Assembly: GCA_002298925.1 (NCBI GenBank)
Contig: DBMM01000016.1
Coordinates: 10,814 to 40,858 of the forward strand
Length of the DNA: 30,045 bases
Reading direction: 5' to 3'
DNA from: Geobacter sp. UBA698
GTDB lineage: Bacteria > Desulfobacterota > Desulfuromonadia > Geobacterales > Pseudopelobacteraceae
Position numbers and translations under genes: made by a program. The notes beneath the pieces are model-generated. The model did no database searches and was not told where the DNA came from. It saw nothing but the letters and a program-made list of their open reading frames with translations. Numbering within the stretch: position 1 is the stretch's first letter; every line of letters starts with the position of its first letter. Shown piece after piece: positions 15,233 to 23,609 of this stretch.

Positions 15233-16219
15233 ATGTCCGATAAAATTCTTGTCACCGGCGGCTGCGGCTACATCGGCAGCCATGTTGTCCGTCAACTGAG
15301 CGAATCCGGCCGCAGCGTGGTGGTCTATGACAATCTTTCCACCGGTTTTCGTGATGCCCTGATCAATGGCGAAGAACTGATCGAGGGGGAGCTGTCGGAT
15401 CGCGACCGTCTGGACGCAGCTTTTCAGCGCCACGCTTTCACCACGGTACTGCATTTTGCCGCCTCAATTGTGGCCCCCGAGTCGGTTTCGCTGCCGCTCA
15501 AATATTACGGCAACAACACCCGCAACACCCTGGGGCTGCTGGAGGCCTGCGTCAGGCACCAGGTGCAGCGCTTCATCTTCTCCAGTACTGCGGCGGTCTA
15601 CGGCATTCCCGCGGGGGGAGTGGCGGCCGAGGAGAGCGTTCTGGCGCCGATCAACCCCTACGGCACCTCCAAGCTGATGAGCGAGTGGATGCTGCGGGAC
15701 GCCTCCGCCGCCCATGGCATGCAGTACGTGGCCCTGCGCTACTTCAACGTGGCCGGCGCCGACCCCCGGGCCCGCATCGGTCAACGCACGCCCGAGGCGA
15801 CCCATCTGATCAAGGTCGCCTGCCAGGCCGCCCTGGGCATGCGGGAGAGTGTCGGCATCTACGGCACCGACTACCCGACGCCGGACGGCAGCGGTATCCG
15901 CGACTACATCCATATCGAGGACCTGGCTTCCGCCCACCTGCACGCCCTGGAATATCTGGACCGCGGCGGAGAGCCCACCGTCATGAATGTGGGCTATGGT
16001 CGCGGCAGCAGCGTGCGCGAGGTGCTGGAGCTGGTCAAGGAGGTCAGCGGCGTCGACTTCACGGTGATCGAAGCGGAGCGCCGTCCCGGCGATCCGGCCT
16101 CGCTGGTGGCCCAGGCAGACAAGATCGGTCGTTTGACCGGCTGGCGTCCGCAGCATGACAGCCTGCGGAAGATAGTGGAAGATGCCTGGCGCTGGGAGAG
16201 CAAACTGGCCGGAAAATAG
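15233..16219 (+). CDS. galE: UDP-glucose 4-epimerase
   Basis: A 328-residue extended short-chain dehydrogenase. It has the NAD-binding motif VTGGCGYIGSH (7-17), the VVYDNLSTG loop, the catalytic SST at about 117-119, and the YxxxK pair Tyr143/Lys147 in NPYGTSKLMSEWML. The substrate segment YFNVAGAD, the IYGTDYPTPDGSGIRDYIH stretch and the C-terminal NVGYGRGSSVREVLELV are close to GalE rather than to other epimerases. The enzyme interconverts UDP-glucose and UDP-galactose for surface polysaccharide. ATG 15233 is set by AAGGA about 7 nt upstream. It is the last gene of the plus-strand run and is closed by the terminator at 16242-16280. Confidence 0.92.
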   Translation: MSDKILVTGGCGYIGSHVVRQLSESGRSVVVYDNLSTGFRDALINGEELIEGELSDRDRLDAAFQRHAFTTVLHFAASIVAPESVSLPLKYYGNNTRNTLGLLEACVRHQVQRFIFSSTAAVYGIPAGGVAAEESVLAPINPYGTSKLMSEWMLRDASAAHGMQYVALRYFNVAGADPRARIGQRTPEATHLIKVACQAALGMRESVGIYGTDYPTPDGSGIRDYIHIEDLASAHLHALEYLDRGGEPTVMNVGYGRGSSVREVLELVKEVSGVDFTVIEAERRPGDPASLVAQADKIGRLTGWRPQHDSLRKIVEDAWRWESKLAGK

Positions 16220-16241
16220 GTTTGCGGATAGTTGCTATAAG

Positions 16242-16280
16242 AAAAGACCTCCCCGGTTTTGAAAACCGGGGAGGTCTTTT
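16242..16280. terminator. Strong bidirectional terminator
   Basis: Nineteen bases at 16242-16260 are perfectly complementary to 16262-16280, with A4 at one end and T4 at the other and GC-rich middle (GACCTCCCCGG). In practice the loop would be TTTGAAA or so. It lies between the convergent galE and the hybrid kinase. Confidence 0.93.
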
Positions 16281-16304
16281 GGTATTAGCGTGCAGCGGCG
16301 GCCG

Positions 16305-19300
16305 TCAACTTCCGGACGCCCGGGCCAGTGCCTGCCGGACGCGTTCGAGGAAGCGTTCGGCGGTGAAAGGTTTTTGCAGGAAGTTGACCCCCTCTTCCAG
16401 GGTGCCGTGGTGGGCGAAAAGCTCGTTGGTGTAGCCGGACATGTAGAGCACCGGCAGGTCAGGCAGCGACTCGCTCAGTAACTCGTACAGTTCCGGTCCG
16501 CTCATTTCAGGCATGACGACGTCGGATATCATCAGGTCGATGCTTTTGCCGTGCTTGGCAACCAGGCGTTCGGCTACGGAAGGGAGCATGGCCTCCAGCA
16601 CCCGATAGCCGGACGACTCCAGCAGTTCGACCACCATGCTTCGGACCATGTCGTTGTCTTCCACCACCAGGATGGTGCTCTTGCCGGGGAGGGCGGCGCT
16701 GGCGGGCTGCTGCGGGGGGCTTTCCGGCAGTGCGGCTGAGGATTCATTGCTGAGTGGCAGATAGATGCTGAAGGTGGTGCCCTCGCCGACGCGGCTACTG
16801 GCGGTAATGTAGCCATCATGCTGCTTGACGATGCCGTAGACTGTTGCCAGGCCCAGCCCCGTGCCGTGACCGACCTGCTTGGTGGTGAAGAACGGTTCGA
16901 AGATGTGACAGAGGATATCATCGCTCATGCCGCTGCCGCTGTCGATGAAGGCCAGCAGGGCGTATGAGCCGGGTCGCATGCCCGGGTGCTGGCGGGCATA
17001 CTCGTTGTCCAGCACCACATGGCCGGTTTCCATGACGATCGAACCGTTACCGCTGATCGCGTCCTGGGCGTTGACCGCCAGGTTGAGCAGGATCTGCTCG
17101 ATCTGGCCGCGATCGGCCATGATCTGGACGTTTCCCGGTGCCGGCTGGACATACAGGGCGATGTTCTCCCGAATAGTCCTGCGCATGATGTCGTGGAAGG
17201 TCGCTATGATCTCGTTCAGGTCCACGGACTGCAGTTTGAGCATCTGTTTGCGGCCGAAGCTGAGCAGCTGCCTGGTCAGGTCCCGGGCCTTGCCGGCCGC
17301 GCTGATAATGCCGTCGGTCTTGGCAGCCAGGGGATCACCGGCGGGCAGTTTGTTCTTGATCATGTCGGCATAGACGATGATCGGGGTCAGCAGATTATTG
17401 AAGTCGTGGGCGATACCCCCAGCCAGCTGGCCGACCGACTCGATGCGCTGGGCATGATGCAGCTGGGATTCCAGATGCTTCTTCTGTTCGACTGTCTGAA
17501 AGCGTTCGATGGCGATGCTGGCCAGCTGGCAGGCCGATTCGATCAGCTGGAGCTCGGACTGCTGTGGTGAGTGCGGTTCGCGGTGGTAGACGCTGAAAGT
17601 TCCCAGCAGTTTGCCCTCGGTCGAGGTGAGCGGCTCGGACCAGCAGGAGTGCAGACCGGCCTCCCTGGCTGCCCGGAATCCCTTCCAGTAGGGATGCCCC
17701 TCGATCTCCTCCACGATCACGCGCTGACGCGTGTGGGCGGCGGTCCCGCAGGAACCCATCCCCTGGGCGATGCGCAGTCCGTCAACGGCACGGTTGTAAG
17801 CTTCCGGCAGGCTGGGGGCGGCGCCGTGGCGCAGATGCAGGCCGTCCTCGTCGGCCAGCAGTATGGAACAGCTGGCGCCCTCCAGTTCCTGCTCAACAAA
17901 ACGGATGATGTGGGTGAGCAGGTCAGTCAGGTCGATGTCGCTGGTCAAATCCTCAAGGATACGCGAGCGGGTCTGTTCACGGCGCTCGCTGCGTCTGCGC
18001 TCACTGATGTTTCTGACTACGCTGATGATGAAGGGTTTGCCGCCGCTTTCCATGGTCCGGGCGCTTGCTTCCACCGGCAGCAGCACTCCCGCTTTAGTGA
18101 CATAGGCTGACTCGAAGGTGGCTTCGCCCTGCTCCAGAATCATGGTTATGTTTGCGTCGGTACCTGCGGCCTCCCCGGCCGGATTGAAGTCGTGCAACCG
18201 CTTTCCCTGCAGCTCATCCTGCCCATAGCCGGTCAAGCGGCAGAAGGCGTTGTTGGCATGCAGCAGCCGCCCCTGGTCATCCACCATGATGATGCCGTCA
18301 TGGGCCGCATCGATCTGGGCCGCCTTGATGCGCAACTGCTCCTGCTGCTCGCTCAGCGTGCTCTGGGACGCCTGCAGTTGGTCGAGATAACGCAGCAGCA
18401 TCTGCAACAGGAAGATCAGGCAAAGGCACAGTCCCAGGGTCAGACCGGACTGCAGAAACAGCTTGTTTTTCCAGGGGGCCAGAACGTCGTCCCTGTCCAG
18501 GGAAACGACCGCCACCACCGGAAAACGGGACAGGCGCTGGTAGGAGACGATGCGGTTGGTATTGTCGGTCTTTATGACTTCATCGCTGTGATGATAGGTG
18601 CCGGATGGAGCAGAGGGTAGTTTTTCGCGGAAGAGTGCGGTGGTGCGGAAGTCGGATTCGTAGATTTTATCGACATAGGGTTCGAACACAAGGGGGATCC
18701 CGGCGGTGTGGATCAGGGCGATCCGTCCGCGGGGCCCCAGGCTGGCGGCAGTGAAGAATTTTTTGAAATATTCGACCTCGAAGGCCACTGTGATCAGGCC
18801 GCTAAAGGTAGCGCCAGGTTCGTTGAGCGGCCGCATCAGGTTGAAGCGCCAGCGGTTGACCAGGCGGCTCATGACCGGTCTGCCGAGGGTCAGATCGGCG
18901 CCGGGCGTGGTCAGGTAGTAGCGGAAATACTCCCGGTCGGCCACATTGATCTGCTTGGCGGGAAATTCGATGGAATTGAGGAACATCTCCCCGCTTTTGT
19001 CAACCAGAAACAGGGAGCCGATCTGGGGGGAGCTGCCTACCTCGCGCTGCAGGTCGCGGAAAAGTTCCAGCCGGTCGTACTGCGCAACTCCCCCTTTCAG
19101 GCGGAGATCATGCAGCACATCCTGTAGTATTCGGTCCGATTCGGCCAAGGCGCTCTCGCTATGTTCGGCCAGGGCCCGGGCATAACCCGCGCTTTGACGC
19201 TCGGCAGTGGCGATGATGTCGTGCCGTTCCGAGAGCGCATGCCAGGTCGAGATGGCGATTACGGCCGCCATCAGCAGTGCCACGGCCAGCCGGATGCGTG

Positions 19301-19337
19301 ACTTGAACAGGGTTATGGAAGATTTGCCTGCTGTCAT
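16305..19337 (-). CDS. Hybrid sensor histidine kinase (Cache-PAS-GAF-HisKA-HATPase-REC)
   Basis: A 1010-residue membrane kinase. Helix 1 lies at 15-33 and helix 2 at 295-317; the region between is a periplasmic double-Cache sensor containing ADREYFRYYL and GRPVMSRL. A PAS domain is at 335-445, a GAF domain at about 455-612 (GMGSCGTAAHTRQRVIVE), then HisKA with His644 in GIAHDFNNLLTPI, HATPase (NLAVNAQDA, DSGSGM, GTGLGLATV) and a C-terminal receiver at 888-1005 with Asp939 in MISDVVMPEMSG. The receiver has no output domain, so a phosphotransfer partner or internal shut-off is expected. Cache domains bind small organic molecules; the ligand is unknown. No response regulator is adjacent. The ribosome site is weak (AGGGA about 10 nt upstream). 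Orphan kinases of this type are common in Geobacterales. Confidence 0.93.
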   Translation of the reverse strand: MTAGKSSITLFKSRIRLAVALLMAAVIAISTWHALSERHDIIATAERQSAGYARALAEHSESALAESDRILQDVLHDLRLKGGVAQYDRLELFRDLQREVGSSPQIGSLFLVDKSGEMFLNSIEFPAKQINVADREYFRYYLTTPGADLTLGRPVMSRLVNRWRFNLMRPLNEPGATFSGLITVAFEVEYFKKFFTAASLGPRGRIALIHTAGIPLVFEPYVDKIYESDFRTTALFREKLPSAPSGTYHHSDEVIKTDNTNRIVSYQRLSRFPVVAVVSLDRDDVLAPWKNKLFLQSGLTLGLCLCLIFLLQMLLRYLDQLQASQSTLSEQQEQLRIKAAQIDAAHDGIIMVDDQGRLLHANNAFCRLTGYGQDELQGKRLHDFNPAGEAAGTDANITMILEQGEATFESAYVTKAGVLLPVEASARTMESGGKPFIISVVRNISERRRSERREQTRSRILEDLTSDIDLTDLLTHIIRFVEQELEGASCSILLADEDGLHLRHGAAPSLPEAYNRAVDGLRIAQGMGSCGTAAHTRQRVIVEEIEGHPYWKGFRAAREAGLHSCWSEPLTSTEGKLLGTFSVYHREPHSPQQSELQLIESACQLASIAIERFQTVEQKKHLESQLHHAQRIESVGQLAGGIAHDFNNLLTPIIVYADMIKNKLPAGDPLAAKTDGIISAAGKARDLTRQLLSFGRKQMLKLQSVDLNEIIATFHDIMRRTIRENIALYVQPAPGNVQIMADRGQIEQILLNLAVNAQDAISGNGSIVMETGHVVLDNEYARQHPGMRPGSYALLAFIDSGSGMSDDILCHIFEPFFTTKQVGHGTGLGLATVYGIVKQHDGYITASSRVGEGTTFSIYLPLSNESSAALPESPPQQPASAALPGKSTILVVEDNDMVRSMVVELLESSGYRVLEAMLPSVAERLVAKHGKSIDLMISDVVMPEMSGPELYELLSESLPDLPVLYMSGYTNELFAHHGTLEEGVNFLQKPFTAERFLERVRQALARASGS

Positions 19338-19520
19338 AATAGCCCAGTCCCTGGAGGTGATAAAAAAGTGACAGATAAATTTACCTGATTCGGGGGAGTT
19401 TGTCAGCAGTTAAAAATCAGTATAATCCATAAAAATCAGATAGTTATATTGGTCTAATGTGTCGGTTTGAATGTGGTGTGGGTGCTTGCATCGCTTTTTC
19501 AGTCGTCATAATCCGGAATC

Positions 19521-19602
19521 GGCCAGTCGGGTTAAAAGCCGGGCGGAAAAAAGTTCTTCCTAGTGCGGTTGTAATAACCGAACTGCAGGCGGGGGAACTC
19601 CT
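19521..19602. repeat. 82-bp direct repeat, left copy
   Basis: Identical to 23626-23707 at 73 of 82 positions by direct comparison, same orientation, no gaps. The right copy is the 3' end of the radical SAM gene. Together the two copies bracket the BvgS-like kinase and IS256 remnant. Confidence 0.9.
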
Positions 19603-19616
19603 GCTTGAGCGAGGGT
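19521..19616 (-). pseudogene. 3' fragment of a radical SAM gene
   Basis: On the minus strand this reads LKQEFPRLQFGYYNRTR, then KNFFPPGF, then a TAA stop (19532-19534). The intact gene at 23610-24938 has the same ending with GLETGWPISGS after FFPP, so the TAA here replaces a GAA codon; the weaker match PDWPI continues beyond it. Only about 30 codons remain and no start or catalytic part is present. The scattered differences suggest an old duplicate, not a recent copy. Confidence 0.85.
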
Positions 19617-19681
19617 GTAAAAAATATTGTGTAAATGGCCTTCAGGCATTAAGTTCGAATGCTATGAATAACAACCCAAAT

Positions 19682-22600
19682 CTAATTTGCTCCTTGCAAT
19701 TCTTCTCGGAGGGCAGCTAGGTTATACGGTTTCTGAATAAACCCGGCCAGTTCCTTGCCGGCAAACTTTTCGGCAACTTCCTGCTCGCTGTAACCGCTTG
19801 ACATGAACACCTTCAAGTCAGGTTTTAACTGCTTCAGTTTATGGAAGCACTGCTCGCCATCCATGAGCGGCATCGTCAAATCAAGAATCACAAAGACGAT
19901 ATCCGGGTTTTGGTTGAAAACCTCTATGCCTTCCTGACCATTGCCGGCGGTTATGGGGGTGAAGCCCAACTCTTTAAGTAGAGCCTTTCCTATGTCGCGC
20001 ACACTTTCCTCATCATCAACCAGCAAGACCTTCCCTGCGCCTTTCCAAGTATCCCCGTGTGTTGTCTCAGAGAATAAATCTTGTTGCTTACTGGATACGG
20101 GGAGTACTACCATGAAAGTACTCCCTTTGCCGAGTTCACTGCAGACCTTGATTGCTCCCTTGTGCCCTCTGACGATACCCAGTGCCGCAGCCATTCCTAA
20201 GCCACGCCCGGTGAATTTCGTTGTGAAGAAGGGGTCGAAGATCTTTTCCATGGCCTCCTTGGTCATGCCGCAACCGGTGTCGGCAATCTCCAGAAAAACA
20301 TACATACCTGCGGACAAGCTTTCATTCGGCCATTTGCCCATGAGCTGATTTTCCTCGAAGTCCAAAACGCCGGTTGAAATGTCAATACTGCCGCTCATAT
20401 CACCAATTGCCTCTGATGCATTGATGACCAGATTCATGACGACCTGTCGTATCTGGTTGGCATCAACTTCCACTGTTGGAAGTGGCTGATGCAGGTTGAG
20501 TCGAAGCAGAGCTTTCTTGGAGATCGACTTCTCCAGCATATGCACCAATTCTTCCAGCAATTGGTTCAGATCGATATTTTCGACCACGAACCTTCCCTTG
20601 CCAGAGTAGGCGAGCATTTGCCTGGCGAGATCGGCGGCGCGGGTTGAAGATTTCTCGATATGCCGGAGATTCTTCATGACTGGAGATTCAGGCTTGAGGC
20701 GCATCATGGCCAGATCGGCATTGCCGATGATTGAGGTGAGGATATTGTTGAAGTCGTGGGCCACACCACCTGCCAGTACACCAAGGCTCTCGAGTTTCTG
20801 AGCGTGGAGCAGCTGTTGCTGGAGCGACAGTTTCTCTTCTTCGATACGCTTGCGCATCAGCACTGCACCGATGTAGGTTGCGATTTCTTCCAGACGTTCA
20901 ACCGTATCCAGCGTGATACAATCTTTGCGGCGGTCATTGAACTGGATCAGTCCGACAATCCTTCCACCATCCCGAATGGGCACCAGGGCAATGGAGGCGT
21001 AGCCTTGGTGTATGCATACATTGCGAGGATGAAGCCGCGGGTCCGCATCGAGTGGAACCTCAAGTAGTTGTAACGAATCGTTAATCCAAAAGCTGCCACC
21101 TTTTGTGAACAGCGGATTTGTCGGGTCGGTCTTTCCGGAAATGATAAGACCGCAGGTACATTCCAGGCTTATGTTCCCATCGTTGTCCCGGCAAATTTCA
21201 CCACCCACGCTGCGCTCGACCAGCGTGTTTTCAACCAGCAGGAGATCCTTGGGGAATCCTTCCTGGAAAATGTATGGGAAGTCATCTCCTTTCTGGAGGC
21301 GAATGCCCACGGCGTCAAACCCTGTCCGCGTCTTCAGAGCAGTCAAGGCGTGCGGGATCAACTCCTCCAGATTTCCCGATTCGTTGAGTATCTGCAAAAC
21401 TTCACGGGCCATTTCCTTGTATGTTTCATTGCGCTTTCTCTCGGTAACGTCCAATACCTGCGACAATACCGAGACCATGTGACCTTGAGCATCTGTCAAT
21501 GGTGTGTTGTACCATTCACATGTAATGACCTTTCGCTCTTTGGTGTAATTGCGGTTGCTGGTAACGACATATTTCGAGCCATCGATAAGTTGCTGCATGG
21601 CACTCTGGACAATCGGCATGTCTTCTTCATAAATCATCTGCAGATCCATGATCGGCTTTCCGACAATTTCTTCTTGTGTCCAGCCGAATATTTTTTCAGC
21701 TTCACCAGCCCATCTCGTCACGATGAGTTCGGAATCCAACTCAATTGTACCCATTGGCGAATGGTCAACATAGAAGTTCAACCGCTGTTGGCTCTGGCGC
21801 AATGCCTCCTCTGCTGCTCTCCGTTCCGTTACATCCCAACCGACCGTCTGATACTCTACCAATGCTCCCTGCTCGTCGAAAATCCCCGTCTGCCGCCAGT
21901 GGCTCCAGCGGATCGTTCCGTCCGGCCGAACTATCCGGCACTCGATTTCCACGGTTGAGTTTTCCCGTCTGATAGCTTCGATCCGTCTGGCAACCTCATC
22001 ACGATCATCGGAATGGATGAGTGGGTAGAATGATTTCCCCAGCAGGTTCCCTACCGCAACACCAGTAAAACGCGCAAGTGGATCGTTCACAAAAGTCAAC
22101 ACACCATCTGGTAGATAACGACCAAAAAACTCCGTTTGGCTTTCCACTATATTGCGGAACCGCTTTTCAGATAATTGTAGGGTTTGCTTTTCCTTGGCGA
22201 GATCTTCGGTGCGAATATCAACCAGGCGACGGAGCGTTCTATTCCATAAAAGGATACCTGCCATTACGCCAAATATTGCTGCTACTGAGGCTACCACTGC
22301 GATCCAGAACCTGTGGGAAAAGATGCTGCCATTTTTTGCATGAATCCAGCGTTGCTGTATCTTGCCCCGCTCGTCTTGCGAGATCGCATCAAGCCCCTTT
22401 TGGAGAATACCACGCAGCGGGGTTGCAGAATGCGGAATCCCCATCGACAGATTGATGCCTGATGATGCTTCACCCGCTACACGGAGGTTTGTGATCCCCT
22501 TCAGGGAAATAAGATAGGTTGCTGTCGCAAGATCAATAACTGCTGCATCCGAACGCCCAAAGGAAACGTTGAGAATCGCACCAAGATCGTCTTGAACAAG

Positions 22601-23236
22601 GTCGATCTCCATGTCGAGTCCCGACTTTATGAGATGCTCGGTGATGGCATAACTCTTTACAAGCGACACTTTCAAACCGGCGAGATCTTTTTCAAGCAAC
22701 TTACCAGAACGTTCTTTCCTCACTACAATCACGTTTGGCATGGATATGAATGGTTCAGTGAAAGAAAGAAACTCGGATCGTTGCGGGGTTTTGGTGACAG
22801 CGTTGATAATGTGTACTTCACCGCTGCGGGCTTTTGAAAGAATGTTGTCTAGTGATGAAAACTGTCGCTGTCTGAAGTGGACACCAAGTTTTGTTTCTAT
22901 TAAGAGCAGGTAGTCGTGGGCGAGACCAGCGGGTTGGTCTTTTGAGTCAAGGAACACAAAGGGGGGATAACCTGTTTCGACCGCAAGGACTACGCGTGAC
23001 TGGTTATTTTTGAGCCAAAGTTGTTCTGCTGGCGTTAAAGACACTTGGCCCGCATCGCCTGCACAGGCAACGGCAACAAGAGAAATGCATAGCAGCAATG
23101 CTAAAAAAAGATAACAGCTTTTATTAAGACAGTTAGGCTCAACAAGCAAATTTTTGGTATGAATTTGAATCATATCGAGCTTATTTCTGAAGAAGTGGAA
23201 TATATTAATATATGCTATCATTAAACATGCTAACAT
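19682..23236 (-). CDS. BvgS-like hybrid sensor kinase (SBP-PAS-PAS-GAF-HisKA-HATPase-REC)
   Basis: A 1184-residue kinase if started at ATG 23236; ATG 23173 (1163 residues) is as plausible, and neither has a clear ribosome site. A signal or anchor lies at 41-58. One periplasmic solute-binding domain (family 3, as in BvgS) spans 80-300 with AVETGYPPFVFLD and SGEVHIINAVTKTPQRSEFL. A membrane helix at 311-331 follows, then PAS domains at 355-473 and 482-600, a GAF domain at 610-795 with clustered cysteines (ECTCG 692-696, Cys741), HisKA with His827 in GVAHDFNNILTS, HATPase, and a receiver at 1068-1182 with Asp1119. It senses an amino acid-like or other small solute, by family. Base composition is clearly more AT-rich than neighbours, and direct repeats flank it, so it was probably acquired. 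Confidence 0.92.
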   Translation of the reverse strand: MLACLMIAYINIFHFFRNKLDMIQIHTKNLLVEPNCLNKSCYLFLALLLCISLVAVACAGDAGQVSLTPAEQLWLKNNQSRVVLAVETGYPPFVFLDSKDQPAGLAHDYLLLIETKLGVHFRQRQFSSLDNILSKARSGEVHIINAVTKTPQRSEFLSFTEPFISMPNVIVVRKERSGKLLEKDLAGLKVSLVKSYAITEHLIKSGLDMEIDLVQDDLGAILNVSFGRSDAAVIDLATATYLISLKGITNLRVAGEASSGINLSMGIPHSATPLRGILQKGLDAISQDERGKIQQRWIHAKNGSIFSHRFWIAVVASVAAIFGVMAGILLWNRTLRRLVDIRTEDLAKEKQTLQLSEKRFRNIVESQTEFFGRYLPDGVLTFVNDPLARFTGVAVGNLLGKSFYPLIHSDDRDEVARRIEAIRRENSTVEIECRIVRPDGTIRWSHWRQTGIFDEQGALVEYQTVGWDVTERRAAEEALRQSQQRLNFYVDHSPMGTIELDSELIVTRWAGEAEKIFGWTQEEIVGKPIMDLQMIYEEDMPIVQSAMQQLIDGSKYVVTSNRNYTKERKVITCEWYNTPLTDAQGHMVSVLSQVLDVTERKRNETYKEMAREVLQILNESGNLEELIPHALTALKTRTGFDAVGIRLQKGDDFPYIFQEGFPKDLLLVENTLVERSVGGEICRDNDGNISLECTCGLIISGKTDPTNPLFTKGGSFWINDSLQLLEVPLDADPRLHPRNVCIHQGYASIALVPIRDGGRIVGLIQFNDRRKDCITLDTVERLEEIATYIGAVLMRKRIEEEKLSLQQQLLHAQKLESLGVLAGGVAHDFNNILTSIIGNADLAMMRLKPESPVMKNLRHIEKSSTRAADLARQMLAYSGKGRFVVENIDLNQLLEELVHMLEKSISKKALLRLNLHQPLPTVEVDANQIRQVVMNLVINASEAIGDMSGSIDISTGVLDFEENQLMGKWPNESLSAGMYVFLEIADTGCGMTKEAMEKIFDPFFTTKFTGRGLGMAAALGIVRGHKGAIKVCSELGKGSTFMVVLPVSSKQQDLFSETTHGDTWKGAGKVLLVDDEESVRDIGKALLKELGFTPITAGNGQEGIEVFNQNPDIVFVILDLTMPLMDGEQCFHKLKQLKPDLKVFMSSGYSEQEVAEKFAGKELAGFIQKPYNLAALREELQGAN

Positions 23237-23300
23237 TTACTGCATGCCAGTCAATGCATAATAGCTTTGAGAATTGTGATCAATGTCACATAAATTGGCA

Positions 23301-23600
23301 TTAACAAGCCGCCATCCTACCGTAAAATAGGATGGCAAATCGTGTCAGGGCAGCTTTTCAGTGACTGATCGGAACAGACCATTTCTTGGAGATATTGTTC
23401 AATGCTGGTACCACAACTTGAACATTGCTTCGTCAATGGGAAACGAACCACGGTTCTTGGCGTCGAACTCTTTAAAGGAGGTTTTACCCTTGGGGATAAT
23501 AATCGGCTCAAAGGTTGAGTTGCGGTCTCTGGGGAAAGTAATGTCTATCCCAACATGAATCGGAAAGTTGGGCAATGTTTTTTGTTTATATTGTACTAAG
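23301..23600 (-). pseudogene. Decayed IS256-family (Mutator-type) transposase remnant
   Basis: On the minus strand an N-terminal piece reads GIDITFPRDRNSTFEPIIIP, matching the conserved VPRDRxGxFEPxxxPK stretch of IS256 transposases. It jumps directly to the C-terminal part RGSFPIDEAMFKLWY, so the DDE catalytic core is deleted. After a one-base frameshift near 23402 it continues ALNNISKKWSVPI, then SH followed by TGA (23360-23358) where the family has Trp, then KAALTRFAILFYGR and a stop at 23301. The mix of deletion, frameshift and nonsense shows that it cannot be active. Family call rests on remembered IS256 motifs. It abuts the 3' end of the radical SAM gene. Confidence 0.75.
23311..23336. 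repeat. Inverted repeat at the end of the IS256 remnant
   Basis: GCCATCCTA and TAGGATGGC form a perfect 9-bp stem with an 8-nt loop. It lies inside the last codons of the transposase remnant and about 75 nt upstream of the BvgS-like start. It has no T-run and may be chance or a leftover of the element. Confidence 0.4.
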
Positions 23601-23609
23601 TTAAATCGC

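Larger units (their letters stand above)
19338..19681. other. AT-rich spacer with no intact gene
   Basis: This 344-nt stretch lies upstream of the hybrid kinase and downstream of the BvgS-like kinase. It holds the radical SAM 3' fragment described separately at 19521-19616. TATAAT at 19421-19426 with TTGTCA at 19400 (15-nt spacer) faces right but nothing credible lies downstream. No terminator stem is obvious for the BvgS-like gene. Confidence 0.6.

Noticed and set aside
19341..19343. Idea that the 82-bp repeats are target-site duplications of one insertion
   Set aside because: They are far longer than the 8-9 bp made by IS256-type elements, and they encode a recognisable gene end; a duplicated gene fragment is simpler.
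19457..19720. An 87-codon plus-strand frame in the spacer between the two hybrid kinases
   Set aside because: It runs antisense through the radical SAM 3' fragment and into the end of the BvgS-like gene; its translation has no recognisable features and no ribosome site.
23358..23360. TGA in the transposase frame as a possible selenocysteine codon, given selA in the window
   Set aside because: The family has tryptophan at this place, a frameshift lies about 40 bp upstream and the catalytic core is missing, so it is a nonsense change in a dead gene.
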